A stretch of 64,000 nucleotides of DNA from Acinetobacter sp. ANC 3929. GTDB taxonomy: Bacteria; Pseudomonadota; Gammaproteobacteria; Pseudomonadales; Moraxellaceae. The notes beneath the pieces were generated by a model. The model was not told the origin of the DNA. It ran no database searches and was given only the letters and a program-made list of their open reading frames with translations. The stretch spans positions 180,413 through 244,412 of the forward strand of contig NZ_KB849994.1 of assembly GCF_000369405.1 (NCBI RefSeq). The letters run 5' to 3'. The translations under genes were made by a program, and so were the position numbers. Numbering within the stretch: position 1 is the first letter of the stretch; every line of letters starts with the position of its first letter. Below are positions 1-9,293 of this stretch, one piece after another.

Positions 1-164
1 AATATACCCGTACCCGTTTTTATATGAGTGGCATGATTCTCAGTGTTGAGCCACATTTTAAATTGGTGGATGCACGGGATAAGCCACGTAAGCAGCGTAA
101 TGATCGTTATAGTGATCCGATTGCGGATAATGGTACATGGAAGATTTTTGGGAAGTATCGGTAA
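1..164 (+). CDS. C-terminal fragment of an unrecognised protein
   Basis: An open frame enters from the left edge (first full codon at position 3) and ends at a TAA at 162-164, giving the last 53 residues of a protein whose start lies outside the window. The tail is basic and aromatic (for example ...TWKIFGKYR) and shows no motif I recognise. The frame is open with ordinary codon use, so it is probably a real gene end rather than chance. No function is assigned. Confidence 0.5.
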   Translation, partial: YTRTRFYMSGMILSVEPHFKLVDARDKPRKQRNDRYSDPIADNGTWKIFGKYR

Positions 165-254
165 ATGATTTAAGTGGAATAAATAGTTTAACACTCTAAT
201 TTTCATTAAAAAATAATAGCACAGCCATAAGAGCTATATAAAGTTTGGATGTTT

Positions 255-470
255 TCGCGTAGGCGATTTCCTACTTTGTTTTCGGACAAAGTAGGCAAAA
301 CCTGAGGTGCGAATCGCAAAGATTAATAATCTTTGTCGTACCGCAAGGCGAAAGCTATGCTTGAGTATAGACTACGCACTTCGCTTGTCTTGCACTAAGT
401 CAAAGCTTTAGTCGCTTTGACTTGCTCAGGTTGCTGATGACGTTTGCGAGTATCCGCTTTTTGTAGGACT
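255..470. repeat. Dispersed intergenic repeat, copy 1
   Basis: This gap between the partial first gene and the CYTH/CHAD gene contains no plausible gene. It shares a diverged but alignable sequence with 4845-5015: from about 297 to 470 the two follow the same order of blocks (central AATCTTT hairpin, GTAC.GCAAGG, TATGCTTGA, then the GCTG.TG.CGTT end). Copy 1 keeps intact stems, so it looks like the younger or better preserved copy. A non-autonomous REP or MITE-like element is my inference. The remaining 165-254 and 471-543 are plain AT-rich spacer, apart from a short palindrome at 484-499. Confidence 0.6.
270..423. repeat. Three consecutive perfect hairpins in the intergenic repeat
   Basis: Three inverted repeats follow one another: 10-bp arms at 270-279/286-295, 8-bp arms at 317-324/328-335, and 10-bp arms at 397-406/414-423, all perfect. 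None is followed by a strong T-run, so they are not classical terminators. They lie within the dispersed repeat at about 255-470. Confidence 0.75.
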
Positions 471-543
471 TAGATTATTTGTGGCGGCATCCATGCCGCT
501 AGCACGATAGCAGTGTAATGTGGTTAACGATTACCTTATGCAG

Positions 544-2001
544 CTATCGCTTCTCATCCCAAAAAGCGTCCTGAGCAGATAGGGTCTGAAGCTTTTTATT
601 CGCTTTTTTGGCCACATGTGGTTGTTGAGCCTTAACCCAACCTAAAGCAAATAAAAATTGCGGTTGCTCAGCGGCTTGTTGTTCAAAGAGATGTTCAGCG
701 ACAAACAGGTCATTATAAAAACCTAAATATTCTTGAATTGGTTGCAGCTTATTCAAAAATTGCTGAACTTGTTTTTCAGGATAAATTCCAGCAATAAAGT
801 CGATGCAATAACGCAATTGTTTAACGCGTTTGCGAGTACGATGTTGTTGTTCAACTTCTAAGCTTGAAAATTGGGCCGCATCTTTTAGGATCTTTTGGTA
901 TAGCTTGCCTAAGCTTTTCGCTGCTTGTTTTGAAAGTTTAGGCTTAGACTCATGCTCACTATAAGTAAAGCTAAATAACGCTAAAAATAGCTGTGTCGTT
1001 TTAGGGTGACTTAATAACTGAGACATATTACTGTCAACACTTTCAGGGAATGGGAAATCAAAATCACAAACCTCTTTTACTAAGGGAATGATGGAATCTT
1101 GAATCGCATCATTATCACGCGATTGTCCCAAAGCTCTAAAAATATCAGCCAACAGATTTTCCCAAGTCGGATCAATGTGTGCCGACCAATTAGAAAAATG
1201 TTTTAAAGCTGAACGTAAACGTCGTAAACCAACACGAGCTTGGTGAATATGGTCAGCTTCTGCTACACCATCAGCGATTGCAGCTGCATTTGGCAGGATA
1301 TGGTTGAGGGTATTTTCGATCATCAGTTTAAGGGCTTGTTCAGCACGGATATCTGTATCTAGATTCAGTGATTTTGCTTTGGTGGCAGGGGATACCGCTT
1401 TGCCAACGGCCAGTAAATTGCCACGTTCAGCCTTACTGCGAACATCAAGCCAAAGTTGGTATTTATCTACCCAAGTTTTGGCAAAATTAATCAAGCCTTG
1501 TGCTGAACCTTGTTTCAATTCAAATTCGATTTCGCTAATTTTGGCACGATCAGTTGAGGTTCTAATTTCACCATCATCCAAACAGACCTCAATTTGAGAA
1601 CCCTCAAACTCGAATACATGAAAGGTACGCTGTACGTCAGTTTGAAACTGTAACTGTAGTTCAGCAGCTTGCTCACCTAAAATATCACGAAGTACAGTTT
1701 GAACGGTTTGATTATGTTTGTAGAGAGACAGATCAAGTTCTGGTTCTTGAACACATTTACCTAGATAGATATCTTCTTCGATACGTTGTAAATGGTTTTT
1801 GCTGGCTGCTTTAAAGGTCTGCACCCAATGTTCACCCTCTTGGCGCAGGCGAATTGCCACATAATTTTTAGCAAGCAAACGGTCAGCAGTGTCATAGTAT
1901 TTTGCTTGCAATCGAATTTTCTGTGCTTTTTGTTTGCTTAAGGTCTGTAAAACACTTTTTTTCTTGGATTCAGGGAGTTGAAATTTTAGCTCTATTTCCA
2001 T
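544..2001 (-). CDS. CYTH and CHAD domain protein (inorganic triphosphatase-like)
   Basis: The 485-residue product begins MEIELKF, the ExExK signature of CYTH triphosphate-tunnel enzymes, and has a CYTH domain over about residues 1-200 followed by a histidine-rich alpha-helical CHAD domain (about 215-480, with HQARVGLRRLRSALK and RKRVKQLRYCIDF helices). The family prototype is E. coli YgiF, a metal-dependent inorganic triphosphatase; CHAD domains bind polyphosphate. I chose the ATG at 2001 because the CYTH motif starts directly there; an upstream in-frame start at 2040 would add 13 unconserved residues. It is transcribed alone, divergent from the next gene. Cytoplasmic. Confidence 0.85.
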   Translation of the reverse strand: MEIELKFQLPESKKKSVLQTLSKQKAQKIRLQAKYYDTADRLLAKNYVAIRLRQEGEHWVQTFKAASKNHLQRIEEDIYLGKCVQEPELDLSLYKHNQTVQTVLRDILGEQAAELQLQFQTDVQRTFHVFEFEGSQIEVCLDDGEIRTSTDRAKISEIEFELKQGSAQGLINFAKTWVDKYQLWLDVRSKAERGNLLAVGKAVSPATKAKSLNLDTDIRAEQALKLMIENTLNHILPNAAAIADGVAEADHIHQARVGLRRLRSALKHFSNWSAHIDPTWENLLADIFRALGQSRDNDAIQDSIIPLVKEVCDFDFPFPESVDSNMSQLLSHPKTTQLFLALFSFTYSEHESKPKLSKQAAKSLGKLYQKILKDAAQFSSLEVEQQHRTRKRVKQLRYCIDFIAGIYPEKQVQQFLNKLQPIQEYLGFYNDLFVAEHLFEQQAAEQPQFLFALGWVKAQQPHVAKKANKKLQTLSAQDAFWDEKR

Positions 2002-2178
2002 GATGTTATGACTCCTGACCATAGAGAATGTTAGATACAAAACTTAGTATAACTTGTTGATCTCAAAAATCATTGTAAAGTTGTTTTAAGCAAGTAAAGG
2101 ATGGCACGCAATGACTTTATTTTGTACAAAAAATGCATTAACGTGTGGAGAGTCTTGCACGATTAGGATGATCCAAAA

Positions 2179-2550
2179 ATGAATGCACCAGCGAATATTA
2201 CCAAGCCAGTGGAATTTTCATTACCTATTAAAAACTATGATGAATTTTATCACTTTTATTTAACAGAACATCGCAGTATTGCCAGCCGTCGTTTGCATGT
2301 CGCAGGCAGCTCGATTGGTTTATATTTCTTTAGTAAAGCCATTCGTAAACGTCAGGCAAAATATGCTGTATATGGTTTGGTATCAGGCTATGCCTGTGCT
2401 TGGGTTGGGCATTTTTTCTTTGAACATAATAAGCCTGCTAGCTTTAAACAGCCGCTTTATAGCTTCATTTCAGATTGGCGGATGCTATCTGATGTTGCGC
2501 GTGGCCGTTTGAGTTTAATTGATCGTCAATTTGATAAAATTGATTCTTGA
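2179..2550 (+). CDS. DUF962 / Mpo1-like membrane protein
   Basis: A 123-residue protein with the DUF962 (Mpo1/YGL010w-like) pattern: an N-terminal FYLTEHRSIASRRLHVAG stretch, two short hydrophobic segments, and the FFEHNKPASFKQPLYS motif before an SDWRM segment. In yeast, Mpo1 is a dioxygenase acting on 2-hydroxy fatty acids; bacterial members are uncharacterised, so the same chemistry here is inference. It is probably an inner-membrane protein. A compact terminator follows at 2568-2591, so it is likely a single-gene unit. Confidence 0.8.
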   Translation: MNAPANITKPVEFSLPIKNYDEFYHFYLTEHRSIASRRLHVAGSSIGLYFFSKAIRKRQAKYAVYGLVSGYACAWVGHFFFEHNKPASFKQPLYSFISDWRMLSDVARGRLSLIDRQFDKIDS

Positions 2551-2567
2551 AATTCGTTTGAGCTTTT

Positions 2568-2591
2568 AAAAGCTGCATTTGCAGCTTTTTT
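2568..2591 (+). terminator. Rho-independent terminator after the DUF962 gene
   Basis: AAGCTGC and GCAGCTT arms around a 4-base loop are followed by a run of T, 18 bases after the stop codon at 2550. Confidence 0.75.
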
Positions 2592-2703
2592 ATTTGTTCT
2601 GATGTATAGCAATTAATGATGTAAATACATTGCTTATCTTTAAATTTTAAGCAAGAAAATATACTCTGAAGCGAATGTAATTATAGTGAATAGTGAAACG
2701 TTC

Positions 2704-3315
2704 ATGCGCGGTCTTTACCTCATTACCAACGATGATCCAATCCAGCTCTTGCTCGAAAAACTAGATGTTGCTTTGGCAACAGGACATATTGCCATTTTGC
2801 AGTATCGCCGTAAGAAAGTGGCAAAATCAGATCAGCCAAGTGAAGTAGAGCAGATCAAAGCACTTTGTGAAAAACATCAAGTCCCGTTTTTGATTAATGA
2901 TGACTTGGCATTGGCCGAACAATTTGGTTTAGGTGTGCATCTGGGGCAATCTGATGGTGAAATAAGTGATGCTGCTGCACGGTTACCACAAGGTGTGATT
3001 ATTGGTCGGACTTGTCTAAATTCACTAGCTTTGGCTGAAAAGGCAATTGCTGATGGGGCAACCTATGTGGCCTTTGGTGCAGTCTATGCGACCTCAACCA
3101 AACCCGAAGCGGGGAATGTGGGGATCGAAGTGATCAAACAAGCCAAACAAAAATTTGATGTGCCGATTTGTGCCATTGGTGGGCTGACCGTCGAAAACTC
3201 TCAAGTGGTGATCGAGGCTGGGGCGAGCCTTTGTGCGGTAATTAGTGATATATTAGGGCGATCAACAGCCGAAATTCCTGCTCGTGTACATGCATGGGCA
3301 ACGTTATTTGACTAA
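2704..3315 (+). CDS. thiE: Thiamine-phosphate synthase
   Basis: Joins HMP-pyrophosphate and THZ-phosphate to form thiamine phosphate. The 203-residue product is a TIM barrel starting GLYLITND, with QYRRK (phosphate-side basic residues), FLINDDLALA, GVHLGQSDG, IIGRTCLNS, YVAFGAVYATSTKP and the C-terminal CAIGGLTVEN motif, all typical of ThiE. The ATG at 2704 matches where homologues usually begin; an in-frame GTG at 2686 would add six residues but has no clear ribosome binding site. No TPP riboswitch is visible in the short upstream gap. hemL follows 82 bases downstream on the same strand. Confidence 0.93.
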   Translation: MRGLYLITNDDPIQLLLEKLDVALATGHIAILQYRRKKVAKSDQPSEVEQIKALCEKHQVPFLINDDLALAEQFGLGVHLGQSDGEISDAAARLPQGVIIGRTCLNSLALAEKAIADGATYVAFGAVYATSTKPEAGNVGIEVIKQAKQKFDVPICAIGGLTVENSQVVIEAGASLCAVISDILGRSTAEIPARVHAWATLFD

Positions 3316-3353
3316 TTATATGCATCCGCTTTGCGGAGCTTTCATTGTTTCTC

Positions 3354-3369
3354 GGAACGACAGCGTTCC
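3354..3369. repeat. Small inverted repeat between thiE and hemL
   Basis: GGAACG and CGTTCC flank a 4-base loop, about 28 bases before the hemL start. It has no T-run. It could be a weak mRNA hairpin in the hemL leader; no function is shown. Confidence 0.4.
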
Positions 3370-3397
3370 TCGTCCTTGATTCTAGGTTGAGTCTTTT

Positions 3398-4696
3398 ATG
3401 AGTTTATCTCCAAAGCAAGAACAGTTATTTAAACAAGCAAGTAAACATATTCCAGGTGGGGTTAACTCGCCGGTACGCGCATTTAACGGTGTTGGTGGCA
3501 CGCCTGTCTTTATTGAAAAGGCCAAAGGTGCGTATTTATGGGATGTTGATGGCAAGCGTTATGTGGACTATGTCGGTTCATGGGGGCCAATGATCCTAGG
3601 TCATGCGCATCCAGATATTATTCAAGCGGTTCAAACCGCCGCAGAAGATGGTTTGAGTTTTGGTGCACCAACTGTGCACGAAACCACTCTGGCAGATACG
3701 ATTTGCGAAATTATGCCTTCAATTGAATTGGTTCGTATGACCAGTTCTGGTACAGAAGCCACTATGACCGCGATTCGTTTGGCACGTGGTTATACAGGCC
3801 GTGACAAGATTGTAAAATTTGAAGGCTGTTACCACGGTCATTCAGATTCATTATTGGTCAAAGCGGGTTCAGGTTTACTGACTTTAGGTGAAGGTGAGCC
3901 AACTTCAAAAGGTGTACCTGCTGATTTTGCAAAACATACTTTAACGTTGCCGTATAACAATATTGAAGCGTTGAAAGAATGCTTTAGCAAATTTGGTCAT
4001 GAGATTGCGGGTGTAATCATTGAACCTGTTGCAGGTAATATGAATCTGGTAACGCCAATCGATGGTTTCTTGCAAGCGATTCGTGATGTCTGTGATGAAT
4101 ACAAATCAGTGTTTATTATTGATGAAGTGATGACAGGTTTCCGTGTCGCTTTAGGTGGCGCACAATCGGTCTATAACGTTAAACCTGACTTGACCACATT
4201 GGGTAAAATCATTGGTGCAGGCTTACCTGTCGGTGCTTTTGGCGGTAAACGTGAAATCATGGAATGCATCGCGCCTTTAGGCGGTGTTTATCAAGCGGGT
4301 ACATTGTCAGGGAATCCATTGGCAATGCGTGCAGGTATTGCAATGTTCAAGCATCTACGTGAGCCTGAGTTTTATGACAAGCTGGCTGCACAGTTAGCCA
4401 AATTACTTGCAGGTTTACAGTCAGCAGCAGACGAAGCGGGTATCCCATTTAAGACTCAGCAAGTGGGTGGCATGTTTGGTTTGTACTTCACAGATCAAGA
4501 TGACATTACCAGCTTTGATTCAATGTTGGCCTGTGATGTTGAAGCATTTAAGAAATTTTTCCATGGCATGTTAAAGCGTGGTGTATATCTTGCGCCATCT
4601 GCATTTGAAGCAGGATTTATTTCGTCTATGCATTCAGATCAGGATATTGCAGAGACGATTCAAGCTGCAAAAGAAACCTTTGCTGAAATGAAATAA
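3398..4696 (+). CDS. hemL: Glutamate-1-semialdehyde 2,1-aminomutase
   Basis: This PLP enzyme converts glutamate-1-semialdehyde to 5-aminolevulinate, the committed step of the C5 haem pathway. The 432-residue length is normal. Visible are the N-terminal [11 protein letters not shown] motif, the [15 protein letters not shown] cofactor loop (about 116-130), the YHGHSD segment, [10 protein letters not shown] (about 240-249) and the PLP lysine K270 in [11 protein letters not shown]. It ends at a strong terminator. It lies downstream of thiE, but the intervening hairpin and spacing leave co-transcription unproven. Confidence 0.97.
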   Translation: MSLSPKQEQLFKQASKHIPGGVNSPVRAFNGVGGTPVFIEKAKGAYLWDVDGKRYVDYVGSWGPMILGHAHPDIIQAVQTAAEDGLSFGAPTVHETTLADTICEIMPSIELVRMTSSGTEATMTAIRLARGYTGRDKIVKFEGCYHGHSDSLLVKAGSGLLTLGEGEPTSKGVPADFAKHTLTLPYNNIEALKECFSKFGHEIAGVIIEPVAGNMNLVTPIDGFLQAIRDVCDEYKSVFIIDEVMTGFRVALGGAQSVYNVKPDLTTLGKIIGAGLPVGAFGGKREIMECIAPLGGVYQAGTLSGNPLAMRAGIAMFKHLREPEFYDKLAAQLAKLLAGLQSAADEAGIPFKTQQVGGMFGLYFTDQDDITSFDSMLACDVEAFKKFFHGMLKRGVYLAPSAFEAGFISSMHSDQDIAETIQAAKETFAEMK

Positions 4697-4713
4697 CGTT
4701 GTGATGCATACAG

Positions 4714-4740
4714 AAGCCCGATTTGTTCGGGCTTTTTTTA
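4714..4740 (+). terminator. Rho-independent terminator of hemL
   Basis: AGCCCGA (4715-4721) pairs with TCGGGCT (4727-4733) and is followed by a T-run. It starts 18 bases after the hemL stop. Confidence 0.9.
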
Positions 4741-4844
4741 TGGCAACGGTTTAGGTTGATCTGAATAAAAATAAACCTCAATTGATTTAAAAATAATACG
4801 TGATCGGAACGGAATCTTACGAAGTTTCTATCTATTTATATAAT

Positions 4845-5015
4845 AAATCTCAGCTACGAATAGCAGTAAAGATAAAGAATCTTTACTGTACTGCAAGGTA
4901 AAATATGCTTGAATAATCCACTATCTTTGCAGTTGTGTTCGGCTGCACCCAAGCACGAATGTTTTGGTTTATGCAGGCTGCGGATGGCGTTGCTAGATAT
5001 CATATTTTAGACAAG
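4845..5015. repeat. Dispersed intergenic repeat, copy 2 (degenerate)
   Basis: The 354-base gap between hemL and the GlcG gene holds no convincing gene. From 4845 to 5015 it aligns block by block with 297-470: a 10-bp hairpin at 4864-4873/4879-4888 takes the place of the 317-335 hairpin, and it is followed by GTACTGCAAGG, TATGCTTGA and a GGCTG.GGATGGCGTT end. The other hairpins of copy 1 are decayed here. The element therefore occurs at least twice in the window. Confidence 0.6.
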
Positions 5016-5050
5016 CGTTTTATAAGAAACTCATAGGAATGGAGTAAAAC

Positions 5051-5467
5051 ATGAAAACTAAACATTATTTAACTTCCGCTGATGTGGAAATTCTGGTTGA
5101 CGCAGCATTGCAATATGCAACGGAGCACAGCTTTAATGTCAGCATTGCAGTGGTCGATGACGGTGGAACGCTGTTGATGATGAAGCGCATGGATGGTGCA
5201 TCGGTATTATCGACAGAGATTTGTCAAGAAAAAGCATATTCTGCCGCCGTCAGCCGAAGAACAACCAAGGCATCCGAAGATATGATCCGTGATGGTAAAA
5301 TCGGCTTTTTAACGATCAATGCAGCAAAAGGAATGTTAGAAGGCGGTGAGCCAATTGTATATCAAGGGCAGGTCGTGGGTGCGGTCGGCATTTCAGGCGT
5401 ACAATCTTTTCAAGATGCAGAAATTGCCCAGCATGCAATTCAACAATTTCTAGCGCAACAGAGCTAA
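5051..5467 (+). CDS. GlcG/HbpS family protein (DUF336)
   Basis: A 138-residue single-domain protein of the GlcG/HbpS family (PF03928): the pattern SIAVVDDGGTLLMMKRMDGA near the N-terminus, EICQEKAYSAA, and GGEPIVYQGQVVGAVGISG near the C-terminus. Family members include haem-binding HbpS and proteins encoded with glycolate oxidase or diol-utilisation genes; the biochemical role is often unknown. No signal peptide is visible, so it is probably cytoplasmic. A GGAG ribosome binding site sits 7 bases before the ATG. No functional partner gene is adjacent. Confidence 0.88.
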   Translation: MKTKHYLTSADVEILVDAALQYATEHSFNVSIAVVDDGGTLLMMKRMDGASVLSTEICQEKAYSAAVSRRTTKASEDMIRDGKIGFLTINAAKGMLEGGEPIVYQGQVVGAVGISGVQSFQDAEIAQHAIQQFLAQQS

Positions 5468-5609
5468 ATCATCATTTAAATTCGATTCTGGATGAAAATT
5501 CGAGAGAAACACGAAAAAAATCAGTAAAAATACGTGTCATGCATTGTAATTCAGCGCCAAGCTTTTTATGATTGCCCGCTTGTTTTCATCCAGTCGTTGG
5601 AAGGCTACC

Positions 5610-6254
5610 TTGAATGATTTTCTAAGTGAACATTTGATTCATCGTGATGAAGATTTTATGGTCATCCATAAACCTGCAGGCTTGCTCACCGTACCGGGAA
5701 AAACACCTGATTTACAAGATTGTTTGATCAATCGTTTATTAGAATTAGAACCGAAAACCTTACTGATTCATCGTTTAGATCGTGATACCTCTGGTATTTT
5801 GGTATTTGGTTTATCCAAATTTGGACAAAGTACCATTTCTCGTCAGTTCCAAGACCGTCAAACCTCAAAAATTTATCAAGCTTTGGTTGCAGGGCATTTA
5901 GAAGGTCAGGGCACCGTCGATATTCCTGTGATTTATGATCCAAGCCGTCCGCCCTTACATATCGTAGATGCGTCTTATCACAAACCTGCATTAACAGAAT
6001 GGCAAGCGATCGAACATTTAGAAATTCAAGGACAAGCGGTCACCCGAGTCAAATTAATTCCGATTACAGGTCGTTCACATCAGCTTCGTGTGCATATGCA
6101 ATATTTAGGTCATCCGATTCTTGGTGATACCTTATATGCCACACCCGAACAGCAACAGCTTTATGCGCGTTTGTGCTTACATGCAACGCAGTTAAGCTTC
6201 ACTCATCCTAAAACAGGTACACAACTGACATTTGATTGTTCTGTACCGTTTTAA
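5610..6254 (+). CDS. rluA: RluA-type 23S rRNA/tRNA pseudouridine synthase
   Basis: The product isomerises uridine to pseudouridine in RNA. It lacks an S4 domain and is the size of E. coli RluA. It shows motif I (VIHKPAGLLTVPG), the catalytic-aspartate motif HRLDRDTSG, and PITGRSHQLRVHMQYLGHPILGD near the C-terminus, which closely matches RluA (23S U746 and tRNA U32). I favour the TTG start at 5610 because a GGAAGG ribosome binding site lies 5 bases before it; an in-frame ATG at 5568 would add 14 residues and has only a weak site. Confidence 0.9.
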   Translation: MNDFLSEHLIHRDEDFMVIHKPAGLLTVPGKTPDLQDCLINRLLELEPKTLLIHRLDRDTSGILVFGLSKFGQSTISRQFQDRQTSKIYQALVAGHLEGQGTVDIPVIYDPSRPPLHIVDASYHKPALTEWQAIEHLEIQGQAVTRVKLIPITGRSHQLRVHMQYLGHPILGDTLYATPEQQQLYARLCLHATQLSFTHPKTGTQLTFDCSVPF

Positions 6255-6398
6255 TCTAAAAACTTTTTTATGAAACACGATGTGATGCACGCTATTTGGT
6301 TGCGCTTTGTGTCAAAATACATCGCTTAAAACTACATAAAATGCCTTAACTTTTAATTGAGTCAGGGCATAAAATATGTAGGCTAACATGAGATAAAG

Positions 6399-9236
6399 GT
6401 GGAAAAATTGCAGCAATTTGCTATTGGTCAACGTTGGTTATCAGATACAGAAACTGAACTCGGTCTAGGGGTTCTTATTGATGTAGATGAACGTTCTATC
6501 AGCATTTTATTCCCTAAAAGTGATGAAACTCGTGTTTATGCACGCAACAACGCGCCTTTAACTCGCATCATCTTCAATGTAAAAGATGAAGTGCAAGACC
6601 AAGAAGGCATCAAGTGGATTGTTGAGTCGATTGAAGACCGTCACGGTGTTCTTCGTTATGACGTTGTTCGCAACTTAGACAATGGTGAACAAGAGCGTAA
6701 GGCACTGAATGAAACCCGTATCGGTGCGCAAATCCAGCTGTCAAAACCTTTAGAGCGTCTGTTAGCAAGCCAAGTCGATTATAAAGAATGGTATGACCTG
6801 CGTATTGAAGCGATGTTGTTGCAAGCACAAATGCATACCAGTCCTTTACGCGGTTTTTTAGGTGCTCGTGTTGGTTTGATCCCACATCAATTGTATATCG
6901 CACATGAGGTCGGTAAACGTTTTGCACCACGCGTTTTGTTAGCGGATGAAGTGGGTTTAGGTAAAACCATTGAAGCTGGTTTGATTATCCATCAACAACT
7001 GAAAACAGGCCGTTCAGAACGTATCCTGATTTTAGTACCAGATTCATTGCAATATCAGTGGATGATTGAAATGCGTCGCCGTTTCAATCTGCAATTCTCT
7101 CTGTTTGATTTAACCCGTACTGCTTCGATTAAAGAGCACGATCCTGATCTAAATCCATTCCTGACTGAACAATGCATTATTGCCAGTGTCGATTTGATGG
7201 TTGACCATGATGACTTGCGTGAGCAAGCCATTGAAGCAGGTTTTGATTTGCTTGTGGTCGATGAAGCACATCACTTGATGTGGAGCGAAGAAGAAGGCGG
7301 CAATGATCGCTATGATTTGATCGAAGAGTTGTCTGAACAAACGGCGGGTGTATTACTGCTCACCGCAACACCTGAGCAATTAGGGGTTGAAAGCCATTTT
7401 GCGCGTTTACGTTTACTTGATCCGCAACGTTTCAGCAGTCTTGATCGTTTCCTTGATGAAGAAGAACAATATCAACAAACTGCAAAAATTGCAGAAGTGT
7501 TGATGTCAGATGAAGCATTAACAGAAGAGCACTTAGCTGCGCTTGAAGGCTTGTTGGGTCATCGTATTGATGATCAGCCTGAACATCGTATGCGTGCGAT
7601 TCATGAATTATTAGACCGTCATGGTACAGGTCGTATCTTATTCCGTAACACCCGTGAAGCAATTCAAGGTTTCCCTGGTCGTGATTGCCAACCTGCACCA
7701 TTAGCAGCACCAGAAGACTGGTCTTTTGATGGCAAAATGCGTGAGCAAATGTGGCCAGAAGAAGGTCAACTTGATGGCGCATGGATGGAAAACGATCCGC
7801 GTGTGCCTTGGTTGATGGAAGTGCTGCGCAAAGATTTAAAACATAAAAAAGTGTTATTGATTGCTCGCAGCGGGCCAGTGGTAGAGGCATTGGAAAATGT
7901 TCTACGTCTACATGCAGGCATTCGTACAGCAATGTTCCACGAAGGCATGAGTTTGTTGGAGCGTGACCAAGCAGCGGCATATTTTGCTGAAGAAAGTTAT
8001 GGTGCACAAATCCTACTGTGTTCTGAAATTGGTTCAGAAGGGCGTAATTTCCAGTTTGCCAGTGATTTAATTTTATTTGATTTACCTGCAAACCCTGATG
8101 TACTTGAACAACGTATTGGTCGTCTGGACCGTATTGGTCAAGAGAACCGTATTCAGATTCATGTGCCGTATTTAATTGGTACAGCACAAGAGCGCATGTT
8201 CCGTTGGTACAACGAAGCGCTCAATATTTTCAGCAGTATTTCTCCAACCGCGCAAACGCTACAAGAGAATTTTATTGTTGAGTTAAAAGATTGCTTGCTG
8301 GCAGATCAAGGTCAGACTTTTGAAGATTTACTTGAAGAAGTGAATGTACAACGTCAGGCATTAGAAGCTGAGTTACAAGCAGGTCGTGACCGTTTGCTTG
8401 AGTATAATTCATGTCGTCCAGTGGTGGCGCAAGGCATTGTGCAAGCCCTTGAAGATTATGATGACAACACGACTTTGCCAATGTTCGTGAAGCGTTTCAT
8501 GTCATCAACCAATATCGATTTTGATGAGCAAAGTAACGGTACGGTGATCATTAAGCCGACTGATCAAATGCAAGTTCAAGGAATTACCTTGGACGAAGAG
8601 GGCATGACGGCAACCTTCTATCGTGATCAGGCACAAATCCGTGAAGATGCACAATATTTGACCTTGGAACATCCATTTATTGAAAGCGTGATGGAAATGA
8701 TCCGCACACAATCATTTGGTAGTACCAATGTTGCCTTACTGAAATCCAATGCATTGAAACAAGGTTCGGTGTTATTGGAAGTATGGTTTAAGGTCGATGT
8801 GGTTGCACCAAAAGCATTGAACCTGCCATCAAGCTTACCGAAGCAATTGATTCGTGTGTTGCTCAGTGAAAATGGTCAGGACTTATCTGCCAAGATCGAT
8901 CCAAGCATTTTACGTCCGTACCTGCATCATCTAGATGGCAATAGTTGCCGTCAAGTGGTGAAAGCACGTCGTGACGTGATTGAAACTCGCTATGCGCAAG
9001 CTTTAGATATTGCAAAAACCTCTTTGCCAGAATTGATGCAACAAGCCAAAGAGCATTACAGTGGTAAATGGCAATATGAGATTGACCGTTTAACTTATCT
9101 CAAGCAATTTAATCCAAGTATTCGTGAAGATGAGATTGAGCGTTTACAGAAATTCCAGAAAGAAGGCCTTGGTCTATTGGATGGTCTATCTGTGACACCA
9201 GAAGCGATTCAGGTCTTGGTTGTGGTTAAGCCATAA
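6399..9236 (+). CDS. rapA: RNA polymerase-associated SWI2/SNF2 ATPase
   Basis: RapA (HepA) binds RNA polymerase and uses ATP hydrolysis to recycle it from post-transcriptional complexes. The 945-residue protein has the N-terminal RapA Tudor-like region (IGQRWLSDTETELGLG), a helicase core with Walker A DEVGLGKTIE (about residues 182-191) and DEAHH box (about 287), a second RecA lobe with SEIGSEGRNFQFA and QRIGRLDRIGQ, and the long C-terminal RapA-specific region. The start is GTG at 6399; the ATG just upstream is followed at once by a stop. A perfect 17-bp terminator stem follows. Confidence 0.96.
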   Translation: MEKLQQFAIGQRWLSDTETELGLGVLIDVDERSISILFPKSDETRVYARNNAPLTRIIFNVKDEVQDQEGIKWIVESIEDRHGVLRYDVVRNLDNGEQERKALNETRIGAQIQLSKPLERLLASQVDYKEWYDLRIEAMLLQAQMHTSPLRGFLGARVGLIPHQLYIAHEVGKRFAPRVLLADEVGLGKTIEAGLIIHQQLKTGRSERILILVPDSLQYQWMIEMRRRFNLQFSLFDLTRTASIKEHDPDLNPFLTEQCIIASVDLMVDHDDLREQAIEAGFDLLVVDEAHHLMWSEEEGGNDRYDLIEELSEQTAGVLLLTATPEQLGVESHFARLRLLDPQRFSSLDRFLDEEEQYQQTAKIAEVLMSDEALTEEHLAALEGLLGHRIDDQPEHRMRAIHELLDRHGTGRILFRNTREAIQGFPGRDCQPAPLAAPEDWSFDGKMREQMWPEEGQLDGAWMENDPRVPWLMEVLRKDLKHKKVLLIARSGPVVEALENVLRLHAGIRTAMFHEGMSLLERDQAAAYFAEESYGAQILLCSEIGSEGRNFQFASDLILFDLPANPDVLEQRIGRLDRIGQENRIQIHVPYLIGTAQERMFRWYNEALNIFSSISPTAQTLQENFIVELKDCLLADQGQTFEDLLEEVNVQRQALEAELQAGRDRLLEYNSCRPVVAQGIVQALEDYDDNTTLPMFVKRFMSSTNIDFDEQSNGTVIIKPTDQMQVQGITLDEEGMTATFYRDQAQIREDAQYLTLEHPFIESVMEMIRTQSFGSTNVALLKSNALKQGSVLLEVWFKVDVVAPKALNLPSSLPKQLIRVLLSENGQDLSAKIDPSILRPYLHHLDGNSCRQVVKARRDVIETRYAQALDIAKTSLPELMQQAKEHYSGKWQYEIDRLTYLKQFNPSIREDEIERLQKFQKEGLGLLDGLSVTPEAIQVLVVVKP

Positions 9237-9241
9237 CCGAG

Positions 9242-9282
9242 GCATAAAAAAAGAGGACTTGAATGGTCCTCTTTTTTTATGC
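9242..9282. terminator. Bidirectional terminator between rapA and dps
   Basis: A perfect 17-bp inverted repeat (9242-9258 and 9266-9282) with a 7-base loop has an A-run on one arm and a T-run on the other. It serves the convergent rapA and dps genes. Confidence 0.92.
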
Positions 9283-9293
9283 AGTGAATAAAC

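Noticed and set aside
255..470. tRNA or insertion sequence in the structured intergenic region
   Set aside because: No cloverleaf, no T-loop GTTCGA-type element, and no transposase frame; the stems are consecutive simple hairpins.
2551..2703. TPP riboswitch upstream of thiE
   Set aside because: The gap is short and contains a terminator for the preceding gene but none of the conserved THI-box pairing that I would expect.
7432..8187. Long opposite-strand open frame inside rapA (251 codons)
   Set aside because: It lies fully within the well-supported rapA gene in another frame; its translation is rich in His, Gln and Leu with no domain pattern, as expected for a shadow.
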